Made by a program: the position numbers and the translations under genes. A stretch of DNA of 7,537 bases. Origin: an uncultured Muribaculaceae bacterium (lineage in GTDB: Bacteria; Bacteroidota; Bacteroidia; Bacteroidales; Muribaculaceae). The stretch covers positions 1 to 7,537 of the forward strand of contig CAJLTZ010000099.1 of NCBI GenBank assembly GCA_905209725.1, in the 5' to 3' direction. Positions 1 to 7,413 of the stretch are shown here, one piece after another. Positions within the stretch are counted from its first letter, which is position 1. Each line of letters begins with the position of its first letter. A model generated the notes under the pieces. It saw only the letters and a program-made list of their open reading frames with translations, was not told the origin of the DNA and searched no databases.

Positions 1-128
1 CTCTATGTCCTTTGGCTTGGTGGATGAACAACGATTCTTATCCCGAACTCGCGTTAATAATCAATATAATTAAAATATAGCTGAAAATATTAGAAAGTAA
101 TATCGGTAGTTCTGTTCTGGGCACCCCA

Positions 129-180
129 AAAGCGACTTAACAAAGTAACAATCACCAAGTTAAGTCGCTTTCTTTATTTT
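129..180 (+). terminator. Strong intrinsic terminator
   Basis: A perfect 13-bp inverted repeat (129-141, AAAGCGACTTAAC, pairing with 159-171) encloses a 17-base loop and is followed by a T-rich tract, TCTTTATTTT, at 171-180. The T-tract shows that it ends transcription travelling on the plus strand, coming from left of the window. On the minus strand the stem is followed by only about four T residues and then G residues, so it would end the leftward operon weakly at best. Confidence 0.75.
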
Positions 181-181
181 C

Positions 182-202
182 TACAGGCAAATTACAGGCA
201 AA
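182..202. repeat. Tandem 10-bp direct repeat
   Basis: TACAGGCAAA occurs at 182-191 and again at 193-202, separated by one T, giving an 11-bp period (about one helical turn). Repeats phased like this often serve as binding sites for a recombinase or accessory DNA-bending protein. Here they lie between the terminator and the CTnDOT-like core, which fits an arm-type site, but the function is inferred. Confidence 0.5.
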
Positions 203-263
203 ATTCAAATATTCCGCGTAACTTTTGCACCCCGATACGCATAGACGGCATTAGAGGGTAAGC

Positions 264-1137
264 CTATTCTTCCTCATAATAATATGAATAGTCAATGCCT
301 TTCATAAACATCTCGCGGTCGTTGATTTTGTCGGTCAAGGCTCCTTTGAGCAGTGCTTTGATATGTTGTGGAATCTACAACGCTCTCGCGCATTGCTGTC
401 AGATATTCGTTCTTGTCAATCCGGCTCCAGTCCACACAGCGTTTGAGCGAGCGGCGGAGCATCAGGTCGAGCCAGATGCGTGTGCTGCGCCCGTTTCCCT
501 CCATAAAGGGATGAACGACGTTCATTTCGACATACTTATCGGCTATTTCATCAAGTGTAGTTTTCGGCATACGTTCAATCGTCGGAATGATGGTTGGGAA
601 GTGAAGACAGTTGGCAAACGTGAACCCACCCTTCGATATGTTCTTATTCCTTATCTGTCCGGCAAACTCATATAAGCCTCCAAAAAGATAAGCGTGAATC
701 TGTTGCAGACACTTCATGCTGCCCGGCTCAAGCGAGTTTAGCAATCCACTTTCAAACAGCGTGTATGCCTTCTTACGGCTCTGCCCGTCAATGGTATTAT
801 CGCTATATGTGAACCAGTCAAGAAATTTACTTGCACGGTTATTAGGGTAATGCTTGGCAAGAAGAATAACGCCATCACTATTCAGCACATCGGCCTTACG
901 CTGCTTGCCATCCGGAGCCTCGAATTTGAAACCGTGAGTGGGGCTCACGAGTTGGACGCCCTCCTGTTTCAGCTTACGTTTTAGCCAACGCCAATAATTA
1001 CCGGCCTTCGTATAGTCAGGTTCATCATTGATAGCGCGCACCACATCGGTAGCCGAGAACCACCAGCAGTTATTCTCGTCATCCCAGACCGCCCTGACCT
1101 CGCGATCATTGAAAAACCGTATCGACTCCTTGCTCAT
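264..1137 (-). pseudogene. BRO-N/Fic fusion protein, frameshifted near its C-terminus
   Basis: Residues about 5-110 resemble a BRO-N domain (WWFSATDVV at 25-33, GNYWRWLKRKL at 46-56), a DNA-binding-type module found in phage and accessory proteins. Residues about 120-257 are a Fic domain with the full catalytic motif HPFMEGNGRSTR (209-220; catalytic His209, phosphate-binding GNGR) and a flap around NISKGGFTF (166-174). Fic enzymes usually transfer AMP to protein hydroxyls. ATG at 1137 is preferred over an upstream TTG at 1146. As written, the frame runs to a stop at 292-294 (281 residues), and its last 24 residues are unlike Fic. Removing one T near 366-367 restores a family-like tail (HIKALLKGALTDKIN, later GIDYSYYYEEE) ending at the stop at 264-266, about 290 residues. 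The start overlaps the upstream gene by 32 bases. Possibilities are a decayed gene, a truncated toxin, a frameshifting site or a sequencing error. Confidence 0.82.
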
Positions 1138-2578
1138 TGTCTGCAATCAGTTTTATAGATTTCAATTCTTTGGCGAGAGAAGGGCGGAAACGATACTCCT
1201 GCAATAAGAATTCAACTATCTCTTTTTGTATGCCGGCGTATCCTAGACCACACAGCGATTCCAAGTCTGCTCTGAAATATGAGTACTTGGATGAATTGAC
1301 TTTTTTCTTTGGCGGGAAACGGTCGGCTGCGTATGCCCTGATTGTACGGATAAGGATAGCCTGCATTTCTTCAAAATGAGTTCTCCGTAAAGCTCCGGCA
1401 TACTTTAGCGGAGTACGATAGTCTGTAGGATTCTTTACTGTTGCTTCCGACACAAGACGGAACAGCCAGTCAAACTCGCCCTCTTCGATGAGGAATGGAG
1501 CGATATCATCAATAGCCCCATAACCCGTTACATTCGAAAGCAGAATATGGTAGAATGTGTCCCAATTGTCTGCATCGACAAGTTCTTTCAACTGGTGATA
1601 GAATTTCGACTTATCGTTATAGCTATTATAGAACAGGCGTTTGAGATTTTCGATGCGTTCTTCCAGAGTACCATGCACTACAAGAAGTTGCTGTTTCAGT
1701 TCAAGCCAGTTTGGAGCCTTTGGTGAATAAAAGCCAGATCCATCATCTTTGATTGTCTGCGCTTTGTCGAGTAGTTTGATTGCCTCCTGCCAGTTGTCGA
1801 CAGCAAGCAACTCATTATAATATTTCAGACATACTTCAGGATATTGTATTTCATTCTCCATATATTTGCGGGCTTCATCTGCAAGACCCATTGAACGGAT
1901 AAAATCAATTTTACGGCAGACCCATATTCCTGCCTCATCACCCAGATTCTCATCAATCAGCGCGTCGTATATCCCGCACGTTACTTCATCGGCTTTTTGC
2001 CTGAGTGAAATAAGTTCAAGAATAAAGTCGTATGGTGAACCAATATAGCTGTCAATCACGTCCTTCTTTTTAGCCACTTTTATAAGCTTTTTCAAAGAAT
2101 CAAGGGTTTCGTGGCTAATATCCCCGCGAATCACAAGAAGTCCGACGACGTTTCCCAACACATCCATTATATCCTGAATGCTGCCGGAAAAATCATCGCC
2201 ATACCAGTCATCGCCATAAAAATCCTCATCAGTAACCTTCATGCCCACCTCTTTGACTATTACTTCACATAGGTCAAAAAGTTTCTCAGTGGACAGCGAA
2301 TCAGCGTTTTCGCTCCATGGACTTATCAAGTCATTATAGACATTGCTCCAGTCAGTGGCTTCTCTCACGTCATGGCGCGAGAAGAACTCTTTTGTCTCGC
2401 GGTTTACGGCCTGACTGAGTTTGCGGCCGAAATCTACATTTTCTTCCGGAGGGCAGAGGCAATTTCGGACATAATCCTTGAAATCAGAATGTTTGTCGGC
2501 CCATCCTAAAACAATGTCGCGCAAATCGTCTTCGTTCGCGTTCGCAATTAGTTGAGATATATCTTTAGATGCATTCAT
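1106..2578 (-). CDS. Acidic all-alpha repeat protein of unknown function
   Basis: This is a 490-residue protein with no catalytic motif, signal peptide or membrane segment that I can see. Most of it is predicted helical. From about residue 195 onward, helix pairs repeat (for example LAVDNWQEAIKLLDKAQTI), as in TPR-like or alpha-solenoid scaffolds. The C-terminal part, with a pattern like YRFRPSLAKEL, recalls the helical C-terminal region of SWIM zinc-finger proteins, but no CxC...CxH finger is present; that resemblance is from memory and weak. An acidic tandem motif, YGDDW-YGDDF, lies at 121-130. ATG at 2578 is the chosen start. An AAGAAGG tract (2579-2585) abuts this ATG with no spacer, so it is poorly placed as a ribosome binding site. 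The gene may have its own promoter, and its 3' end overlaps the Fic gene, so the two are probably co-translated. It may be a partner or scaffold for Fic, but this is inferred from position alone. Confidence 0.7.
   Translation of the reverse strand: MNASKDISQLIANANEDDLRDIVLGWADKHSDFKDYVRNCLCPPEENVDFGRKLSQAVNRETKEFFSRHDVREATDWSNVYNDLISPWSENADSLSTEKLFDLCEVIVKEVGMKVTDEDFYGDDWYGDDFSGSIQDIMDVLGNVVGLLVIRGDISHETLDSLKKLIKVAKKKDVIDSYIGSPYDFILELISLRQKADEVTCGIYDALIDENLGDEAGIWVCRKIDFIRSMGLADEARKYMENEIQYPEVCLKYYNELLAVDNWQEAIKLLDKAQTIKDDGSGFYSPKAPNWLELKQQLLVVHGTLEERIENLKRLFYNSYNDKSKFYHQLKELVDADNWDTFYHILLSNVTGYGAIDDIAPFLIEEGEFDWLFRLVSEATVKNPTDYRTPLKYAGALRRTHFEEMQAILIRTIRAYAADRFPPKKKVNSSKYSYFRADLESLCGLGYAGIQKEIVEFLLQEYRFRPSLAKELKSIKLIADNEQGVDTVFQ
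2193..2218 (-). repeat. In-frame 11-bp direct repeat encoding YGDDx twice
   Basis: TCATCGCCATA (plus strand) occurs at 2193-2203 and 2208-2218, a 15-base period equal to five codons. It encodes the duplicated acidic segment YGDDW-YGDDF (residues 121-130) of the alpha-repeat protein. It looks like a small in-frame duplication and may be a site of length variation between strains. Confidence 0.6.
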
Positions 2579-2603
2579 CCTTCTTGTGTTTTATTTTTTG
2601 GAG

Positions 2604-2635
2604 CGAAGATAAAATCACGTATGAGATTATGCAAA
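2604..2635 (-). promoter_or_regulatory. Candidate Bacteroidetes-type promoter for the alpha-repeat/Fic pair
   Basis: On the minus strand TTTG (2635-2632) is followed, after exactly 20 bases, by TATCTTCG (2611-2604). That differs at one position from the Bacteroides -7 consensus TAnnTTTG, and the spacing fits the known -33/-7 arrangement. It begins directly after the WYL stop codon and would leave a short leader of roughly 20 bases before the ATG at 2578. This suggests that the last two genes can be transcribed independently of the upstream operon. No operator repeat is obvious next to it. Confidence 0.5.
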
Positions 2636-3691
2636 TCATAAGGACTTATATCTTTGTAATGAGCCATCCAAATTTTTCAGTATTTCATTTTTGATGTTAA
2701 TCGGGGATACTACCAATAATTCAGGGCCAAAGGAAATAAGCTCACGGATAAGTTCATAGTTTTCTCTGCACTCTATCTGAAAGAATTTACCATTTTTGAG
2801 CTTGGGATAGACTTGGCGAAGATATGAGTCATTCTCCCTATTAAGAGCTTTCTGAGAGCCATGAATAGGCTTAGTTATAACATAATCCTTGGATTTATCA
2901 GATATCCAGAATATAATTTCTTGTAGAGGAGCATCTTCATCAAACGTCACGCCTATTATTTCTTCGTAATGTTCATTAATGTCTTCAATTGGTTCACGAT
3001 ATTTAGCGAATAGTGTTGGGGTAAAATCGTCAATTCTATCTAATGGAAACGTCAAAAGGTTGCCGGTATCGCAGGCTCCTGCAATAAGATACCATCTGTT
3101 GTTGTATTCTTTTAGGAGATACGGCGATAATTCAACGGTTCTTCTCTCACTATTAGAAAACGTATGATATATCAACGAAATAACTTGCTTGGCGCGAATT
3201 ACAGTAAAAAGACGCGCAATTAAAGATGAATTCGAAATAAGGTTTTTAGATATCGATATGATTGGTGCTTGCTCTTCAAGCTTCAATCGGTGTTTGAGGT
3301 CGTTAAGCCATTCGAAATTCTCCAAGCCATCGAAACTGCCAAGCGTATCAAGTGCTGTAGCTAATACTGTTTTCTCGTCTTCCGATAATTTAGGCTTAAA
3401 TATTGAGAAAGTAGCATCTTCATACCTTATACATCTCTTTTTATATGGTCTGCCGTTCTTATCCGGTGCATCTATCCAATATTCCTCTATTTCAACATCA
3501 AACGGGCTATAGTTTTCAAGATAGTTAAGATCCTTTTCTACGCATCGCTTTGATACGGGTTCTTGCCCATATTCAGGAAGATGTTCTTCAAGATACTCGG
3601 TAATATCTTGTATTGAAAATGCTTTGTTTCGATTGGCAAGGAGTTTGTCAATCAGAGCATATCTTGTCATTGCGTTTTTTGTGGCTGGCAT
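2636..3691 (-). CDS. WYL-domain transcriptional regulator
   Basis: This 351-residue protein has the three-part layout of WYL regulators. An N-terminal winged helix-turn-helix spans about residues 1-60. A WYL core spans about 165-225, with the defining RWYLIAG at 199-205 (Trp200, Tyr201, Leu202) and FPLDRID at 215-221, whose arginine commonly helps bind ligand. A C-terminal WCX-like domain runs from about 246 to the end. The start is taken at ATG 3691, giving MPATKNAMTRYALID, which matches the usual start of Bacteroidales WYL proteins. A TTG at 3703 would give a 4-base overlap with the upstream stop but adds four residues not typical of the family. From 3691 the gap to the TPR gene is 8 bases. 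WYL regulators often sense nucleotides or nucleic acids and repress defence loci (BrxR and CapW are examples). A role in controlling this operon or the promoter just downstream is inferred. Confidence 0.93.
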   Translation of the reverse strand: MPATKNAMTRYALIDKLLANRNKAFSIQDITEYLEEHLPEYGQEPVSKRCVEKDLNYLENYSPFDVEIEEYWIDAPDKNGRPYKKRCIRYEDATFSIFKPKLSEDEKTVLATALDTLGSFDGLENFEWLNDLKHRLKLEEQAPIISISKNLISNSSLIARLFTVIRAKQVISLIYHTFSNSERRTVELSPYLLKEYNNRWYLIAGACDTGNLLTFPLDRIDDFTPTLFAKYREPIEDINEHYEEIIGVTFDEDAPLQEIIFWISDKSKDYVITKPIHGSQKALNRENDSYLRQVYPKLKNGKFFQIECRENYELIRELISFGPELLVVSPINIKNEILKNLDGSLQRYKSL

Positions 3692-3699
3692 AATCTTTA

Positions 3700-5319
3700 T
3701 CAATGAATTAAAGATATAGCAGACCAGCGACCATCTTCTTGCTGAATTGCTAACGCTTTTATTGATTGACCATCCTCTTTCCCTTTCAGCAACTTCCCTC
3801 CCACATAGACACCTTGGATAACTGCATAGCGATTTCCCTTACGGTCTGTCCGCAATGTGATTGTTCCTGATACTTCTTTGAGCCAAGGGACTTGTGGCGT
3901 TTTCTGATTCTGACGAATCCATACTATTTTCCCCTCATGAGTTTTGGCGGAGAATGGCGTTCCATTTGGAGTGCGTGGTACGAGCCCAAACTTTACAGGT
4001 TTCTTAAGTGTGAGTATCCCTGTTTGACCGCGTAGTGTCCACTGAGTGAATTTGCGTCCGGGATGGTTGCGATCCTCAATCTGTCTCTCAGCAACTTTGA
4101 TGATTAACTGATCCGGAAGGTCGTTGTATATAAACTGATTGGCATATACAGAATAATCGGAATACAGTCTCTTGTTGTCAGATGCTGTTTCGACAGATGT
4201 CATGTGATTATATAGGTCCCAAAATTCCGGCTTTAGATTCCATCCTTTGCTTTGATAGGTCGAACGATATTTCTCCAGTTCGAATTTAGCGTTTGACAGC
4301 AACCCCTTTTGCATAAGGAGTGATGCCATACGCAATCGCACTCCTCCCAGGAAGCCCTCTTCGTCACCACAATTGAGAGCCTTACTCAGAAGGCCTATCT
4401 TTGTGTCTAAGTCATCAACTAATTCTGATATTTGATTCCATAGATAGAATTTCGTCGGGAATTTCAAAATCAGTTCCCGGTAATATTTAAGTGCCTCCTC
4501 GTTGCGGCCTTGAGAGAGCATCACGGTTGCCTTGAAATAAGGCATATTCTGGCTCTTAGGATACTTAAGGAGAGCTTTGTCAACAAGCTCGGCAAAGTTT
4601 TCCGGAGACTCTACTTTATCGGTTTTCAGTTCCTTGGCATAGACGCCTATAAGCTTTTCAACAACCGATGGTAAGGTATTGCCACTATCGGTAGTGAATT
4701 GTACCCAATCATCTTCGCGGAGGTTTTCAAGACCCCAAAGTCGGATGAAGTCTCGTATCCTAAACTGCAACGGCGTATTTTGCTCTACCTTAACACCTTC
4801 TCCCAAAATCAGTGAGTGGAGTATTGACGGACGCTCAAGATTGAGTTTGAAATATTGGTTCAATAAGATCTTGCGGCTATGAGCGTCAGAGACAGGAGTT
4901 GACTTGAGCACGTAGTAAGTAAGCCATCCCAGATCATTCTGAAGCAGTCGGTCGATTTCTCCATGTTCAAAGAGTGCAAATAGTTCACGTTGAGAGGAAC
5001 TTACATTGTCGCCAGCTTTAGCTCGCTCTATAGTCTCCTTAATTCGAGAAGAGTGTGGTAGCACCCTGCGTTCGGCTGACGCAAGGGAACGTTGCATGTA
5101 TTCATCCACCATGCCCAGCTCATTATAGATGGTATGCATACGTGCCACAGTCTTTTCAAGTTCCTCGCCATGTTGAGTTTTGTAGAGGTCATTGAGGCAC
5201 CAGAAGAGCGAGCCTATCGAGTATCCGTTAACACGCTCCGCATAGGCTGCTTCTGCAGCCTCAAGAGCCTCCGCAAGTCTTCCTGATTTGCGTAATGCGG
5301 TAATTTCTCGTGGAGTCAT
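3700..5319 (-). CDS. TPR protein with C-terminal OB/S1-like beta domain
   Basis: This is a 539-residue cytoplasmic-type protein with no signal peptide or membrane segment. The N-terminus (LRKSGRLAEALEAAEAAY, 9-26) is a TPR-like helix pair, and a clearer TPR lies around 258-295 (LSQGRNEEALKYYRELI). Helical repeats fill most of the first 400 residues. From about 425 the character changes to short beta strands with many Gly, Lys and Arg (TGILTLKKPVKFGLVP, then SGTITLRTDRKGNRYAVIQG and VYVGGKLL). This is the pattern of an OB fold of the S1 or cold-shock type, which commonly binds RNA or single-stranded DNA. It may match the domain annotated DUF7017, but I cannot verify that. It starts 12 bases after the helicase stop and ends 8 bases before the WYL start, so it is almost surely co-expressed with both. 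A plausible role is a nucleic-acid-binding adaptor for the helicase; this is inference. Confidence 0.82.
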   Translation of the reverse strand: MTPREITALRKSGRLAEALEAAEAAYAERVNGYSIGSLFWCLNDLYKTQHGEELEKTVARMHTIYNELGMVDEYMQRSLASAERRVLPHSSRIKETIERAKAGDNVSSSQRELFALFEHGEIDRLLQNDLGWLTYYVLKSTPVSDAHSRKILLNQYFKLNLERPSILHSLILGEGVKVEQNTPLQFRIRDFIRLWGLENLREDDWVQFTTDSGNTLPSVVEKLIGVYAKELKTDKVESPENFAELVDKALLKYPKSQNMPYFKATVMLSQGRNEEALKYYRELILKFPTKFYLWNQISELVDDLDTKIGLLSKALNCGDEEGFLGGVRLRMASLLMQKGLLSNAKFELEKYRSTYQSKGWNLKPEFWDLYNHMTSVETASDNKRLYSDYSVYANQFIYNDLPDQLIIKVAERQIEDRNHPGRKFTQWTLRGQTGILTLKKPVKFGLVPRTPNGTPFSAKTHEGKIVWIRQNQKTPQVPWLKEVSGTITLRTDRKGNRYAVIQGVYVGGKLLKGKEDGQSIKALAIQQEDGRWSAISLIH

Positions 5320-5331
5320 ATTTAAGAGGTA

Positions 5332-7413
5332 TTAGATGAAACGTTGGCGAAGTGCCTGTAATTTAGTGTCAAGAGTGCCGAGAGAACTTGTCAGTCGCAT
5401 GTAAGTATAATTCCCTTTGGATGTATAGGTTAGCCCTATTTGTGCAAGACCATCTGTTTTAAGGTGAAACACGTCCTGATAATTCTCTTGTGTTATATCA
5501 AGGAGTTGGATGCCCGTTTCGTCAAGTTGACTGCGGATAAAGCTTACCAGTTTTTCGGCGAAAGGTCGATTTGGTGCTGAAAACGGCACACACTCTGGAG
5601 CATACGATGCTTCAATAATTGGGGTGCAGATTAAGGAGAAGTCTTCTGATGAAGAAGATACAAGCACATCTTTAGCACTATATCCTTTTGCTCCATACCA
5701 CAACTGATATGTAGCAGAATTTGATTGACCATCTGAGAAAGTTATTAAGTGTTGATAAGGTTTTGCCCTGTCTTCACTAATAGTTAATCCCAGTGTCTGT
5801 GCGCGACTTTGAATGCGTAAGAATCGTGATTTGCAGAAATCGGTATCCTTAGCGTAATTGCTCACCTTGATTTTAGTTGAAGGGGTAATTTCTTCCACAA
5901 TCAAGTTACTGATATAATTGAAATCCGGTGAGCGGAAGTGCCATATCTTCTTGGATGCCCGAGTCAATGCCGTGTATGCCCATCGGAAATAATCTTCGTT
6001 AGCTGTTCCGCTGAAGCGGCACATATCCACAAATACATTCTCCCATTCCCCACCTTGAGCTTTATGGCACGTCATGGCATATCCATATTTGCATATAAGG
6101 GCGTTGTAGTAGGGATCCTTATGTAATAAGGTAATATACGCGTCGCATAGTTCTTGCTGTTCGGAGGTCAATTTCTCTGTAGAGCGCAGCAGCCTCCGTA
6201 TTTCTCCTAACCGAGACTTTATTCTCTCCGGGAGCCGATTATTGAAATCCACAATCAGGGCTCTCGCCAATAAACCACCCACAGAACCCGCCGGGTCATC
6301 AAGGAAATTGTCGAGCAACATGACATTAAGAGAAACAGCCTTACCACCAACTCCAAATCTGATTGCGGATCTGCGAAATTTTAGTAAGACAGATTCAACT
6401 CTGCCTTTGCCTAATTTTACACGGATCTCCCGATGAGTGACCTCTTCATCAGGTTGACACGCCTCAATTTGAACGATGTTGCCATTGAACAGTTCATGCT
6501 CATACGCATAATTATTGCGACATATCATCAAAAGGTCTCCGGCTTTTAGCCTCGGAGCCGCATCTCCATAATAGTGACGGCGAATAGCAAGATTATAGTC
6601 CAATGCTTGTCTATTGCTATATGCGATTATCGCAGCTCTAACATTCGGGCGAGAAGGAGAAAGATTATAATATGGTGTCAATAAGTCTATGTCTTCGGCA
6701 ATGGAATCCTCTCCCGGAGACAACTTGAATTCGACAAAAGTTTTACATTCGATGCTATTGCGAATTTTCGATGCATTAGACAGCATCACGCTGCCTTCAG
6801 ATTGGCGCATCACTTCGCGGAGCACATATTCCTTCACCCTGCAACTGAATTTATTTTCGATATATTCCTTGTCAAGAGCAGGTGAAAAATTCATTCCTAC
6901 CGGAGGCAACTGTGCATAGTCGCCCACAAGTACGATTTTTCTTCCTCTCGCAAATTCGAACAAATCTGTCAGCAAACATCCTGAACCAAATGAGAAAGCT
7001 TCATTTTCAGAAAAGTTGTCAGAAATCATTGAAGATTCATCTACAATATATACGGTTTTTAGAGAATTATTATTCCCTTTCAGTCCAAATCGCAAGTGCA
7101 GACCGCCATCATCTTCATCTTCTTTATTTTGGCTGGTCGACTTCAATTTTGTCAGACCATATATACTCCTATGTATGGTATACGCCGGCTGACCGGTTTT
7201 ATTTCCGATAATATATGCGGCGCGCCCGGTTGGCGCCATAAGCCCGAACTCACGTTTCTGTCCCTCAAGAATCTTCAGAAATTCCGACACAAGTGTGGTT
7301 TTGCCAGTACCTGCCGCACCTTTGAGCATGAACACTTGCTCATCGCCTTTAAGGAATTCCTTGAAGGCGGCAATGGCGTTCAACTGAGATTGTGTTATCC
7401 GGATGATATTCAT
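5332..7413 (-). CDS. SF1B RecD/Pif1-like ATP-dependent DNA helicase
   Basis: This 693-residue protein carries the full SF1B motif set: Q-motif ITQSQLNAI (6-14), Walker A GAAGTGKTT (32-40), motif Ia APTGRAA (60-66), motif Ib TIHR (79-82), Walker B DESSM (125-129), motif III GDYAQLPPVG (164-173), motif IV LREVMRQ (198-204), motif V CHKAQGG (449-455) and motif VI YTALTRA (480-486). The region around 290-370, including LFNGNIVQIEA, looks like the SH3-like barrel of RecD2 and Pif1 helicases. All catalytic residues are present, so it should hydrolyse ATP and probably translocates 5' to 3' on single-stranded DNA. An acidic loop (NKEDEDDGG, 96-104) lies between motifs Ib and II. About 190 C-terminal residues after the helicase core match no domain I recognise. 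It is the first gene of the operon, 12 bases before the TPR gene. It lacks the N-terminal extension of full RecD2, so it is a RecD-like relative and not RecD itself. Confidence 0.92.
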   Translation of the reverse strand: MNIIRITQSQLNAIAAFKEFLKGDEQVFMLKGAAGTGKTTLVSEFLKILEGQKREFGLMAPTGRAAYIIGNKTGQPAYTIHRSIYGLTKLKSTSQNKEDEDDGGLHLRFGLKGNNNSLKTVYIVDESSMISDNFSENEAFSFGSGCLLTDLFEFARGRKIVLVGDYAQLPPVGMNFSPALDKEYIENKFSCRVKEYVLREVMRQSEGSVMLSNASKIRNSIECKTFVEFKLSPGEDSIAEDIDLLTPYYNLSPSRPNVRAAIIAYSNRQALDYNLAIRRHYYGDAAPRLKAGDLLMICRNNYAYEHELFNGNIVQIEACQPDEEVTHREIRVKLGKGRVESVLLKFRRSAIRFGVGGKAVSLNVMLLDNFLDDPAGSVGGLLARALIVDFNNRLPERIKSRLGEIRRLLRSTEKLTSEQQELCDAYITLLHKDPYYNALICKYGYAMTCHKAQGGEWENVFVDMCRFSGTANEDYFRWAYTALTRASKKIWHFRSPDFNYISNLIVEEITPSTKIKVSNYAKDTDFCKSRFLRIQSRAQTLGLTISEDRAKPYQHLITFSDGQSNSATYQLWYGAKGYSAKDVLVSSSSEDFSLICTPIIEASYAPECVPFSAPNRPFAEKLVSFIRSQLDETGIQLLDITQENYQDVFHLKTDGLAQIGLTYTSKGNYTYMRLTSSLGTLDTKLQALRQRFI

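Larger units (their letters stand above)
111..240. other. Possible integration junction (att-like region)
   Basis: Several signals cluster here. Bases 111-125 end in TTCTGGGCACC, which resembles the 3' acceptor end of a Bacteroidales leucine tRNA (one beginning GCCCAGA). No T-arm or other tRNA body precedes it, so at most a 3' remnant is present. GCACCCC occurs at 121-127 and again at 227-233. Bases 218-228 read GTAACTTTTGC, one base longer than the CTnDOT-family integration consensus GTANNTTTGC. Between them lie a terminator and a tandem direct repeat that could be an integrase arm site. Island insertion at tRNA 3' ends is well established in this order. That this is such a site is inference, because no integrase gene is in view and the partner att site would lie outside the window. 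Confidence 0.35.

Noticed and set aside
2..73. A 23-codon open stretch on the plus strand ending in TAA at 71-73, possibly the end of a gene entering from the left.
   Set aside because: It is too short to judge, and the peptide (SFGLVDEQRF...) matches no family I recognise. The plus-strand terminator downstream is compatible with such a gene but does not prove it.
111..125. A tRNA gene on the plus strand ending at GGGCACC.
   Set aside because: No T-arm, anticodon arm or 5' acceptor strand precedes it, so only a 3' end remnant could be present.
295..675. A 126-codon plus-strand frame lying over the Fic gene.
   Set aside because: It is antisense to a recognisable Fic domain and has no family resemblance. 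It is explained as a shadow of the real gene.
3692..3703. TTG start at 3703 for the WYL regulator, giving a TTGA overlap with the TPR stop.
   Set aside because: The ATG at 3691 gives the family-typical MPATKNAMTRY start; the four extra residues are unsupported.
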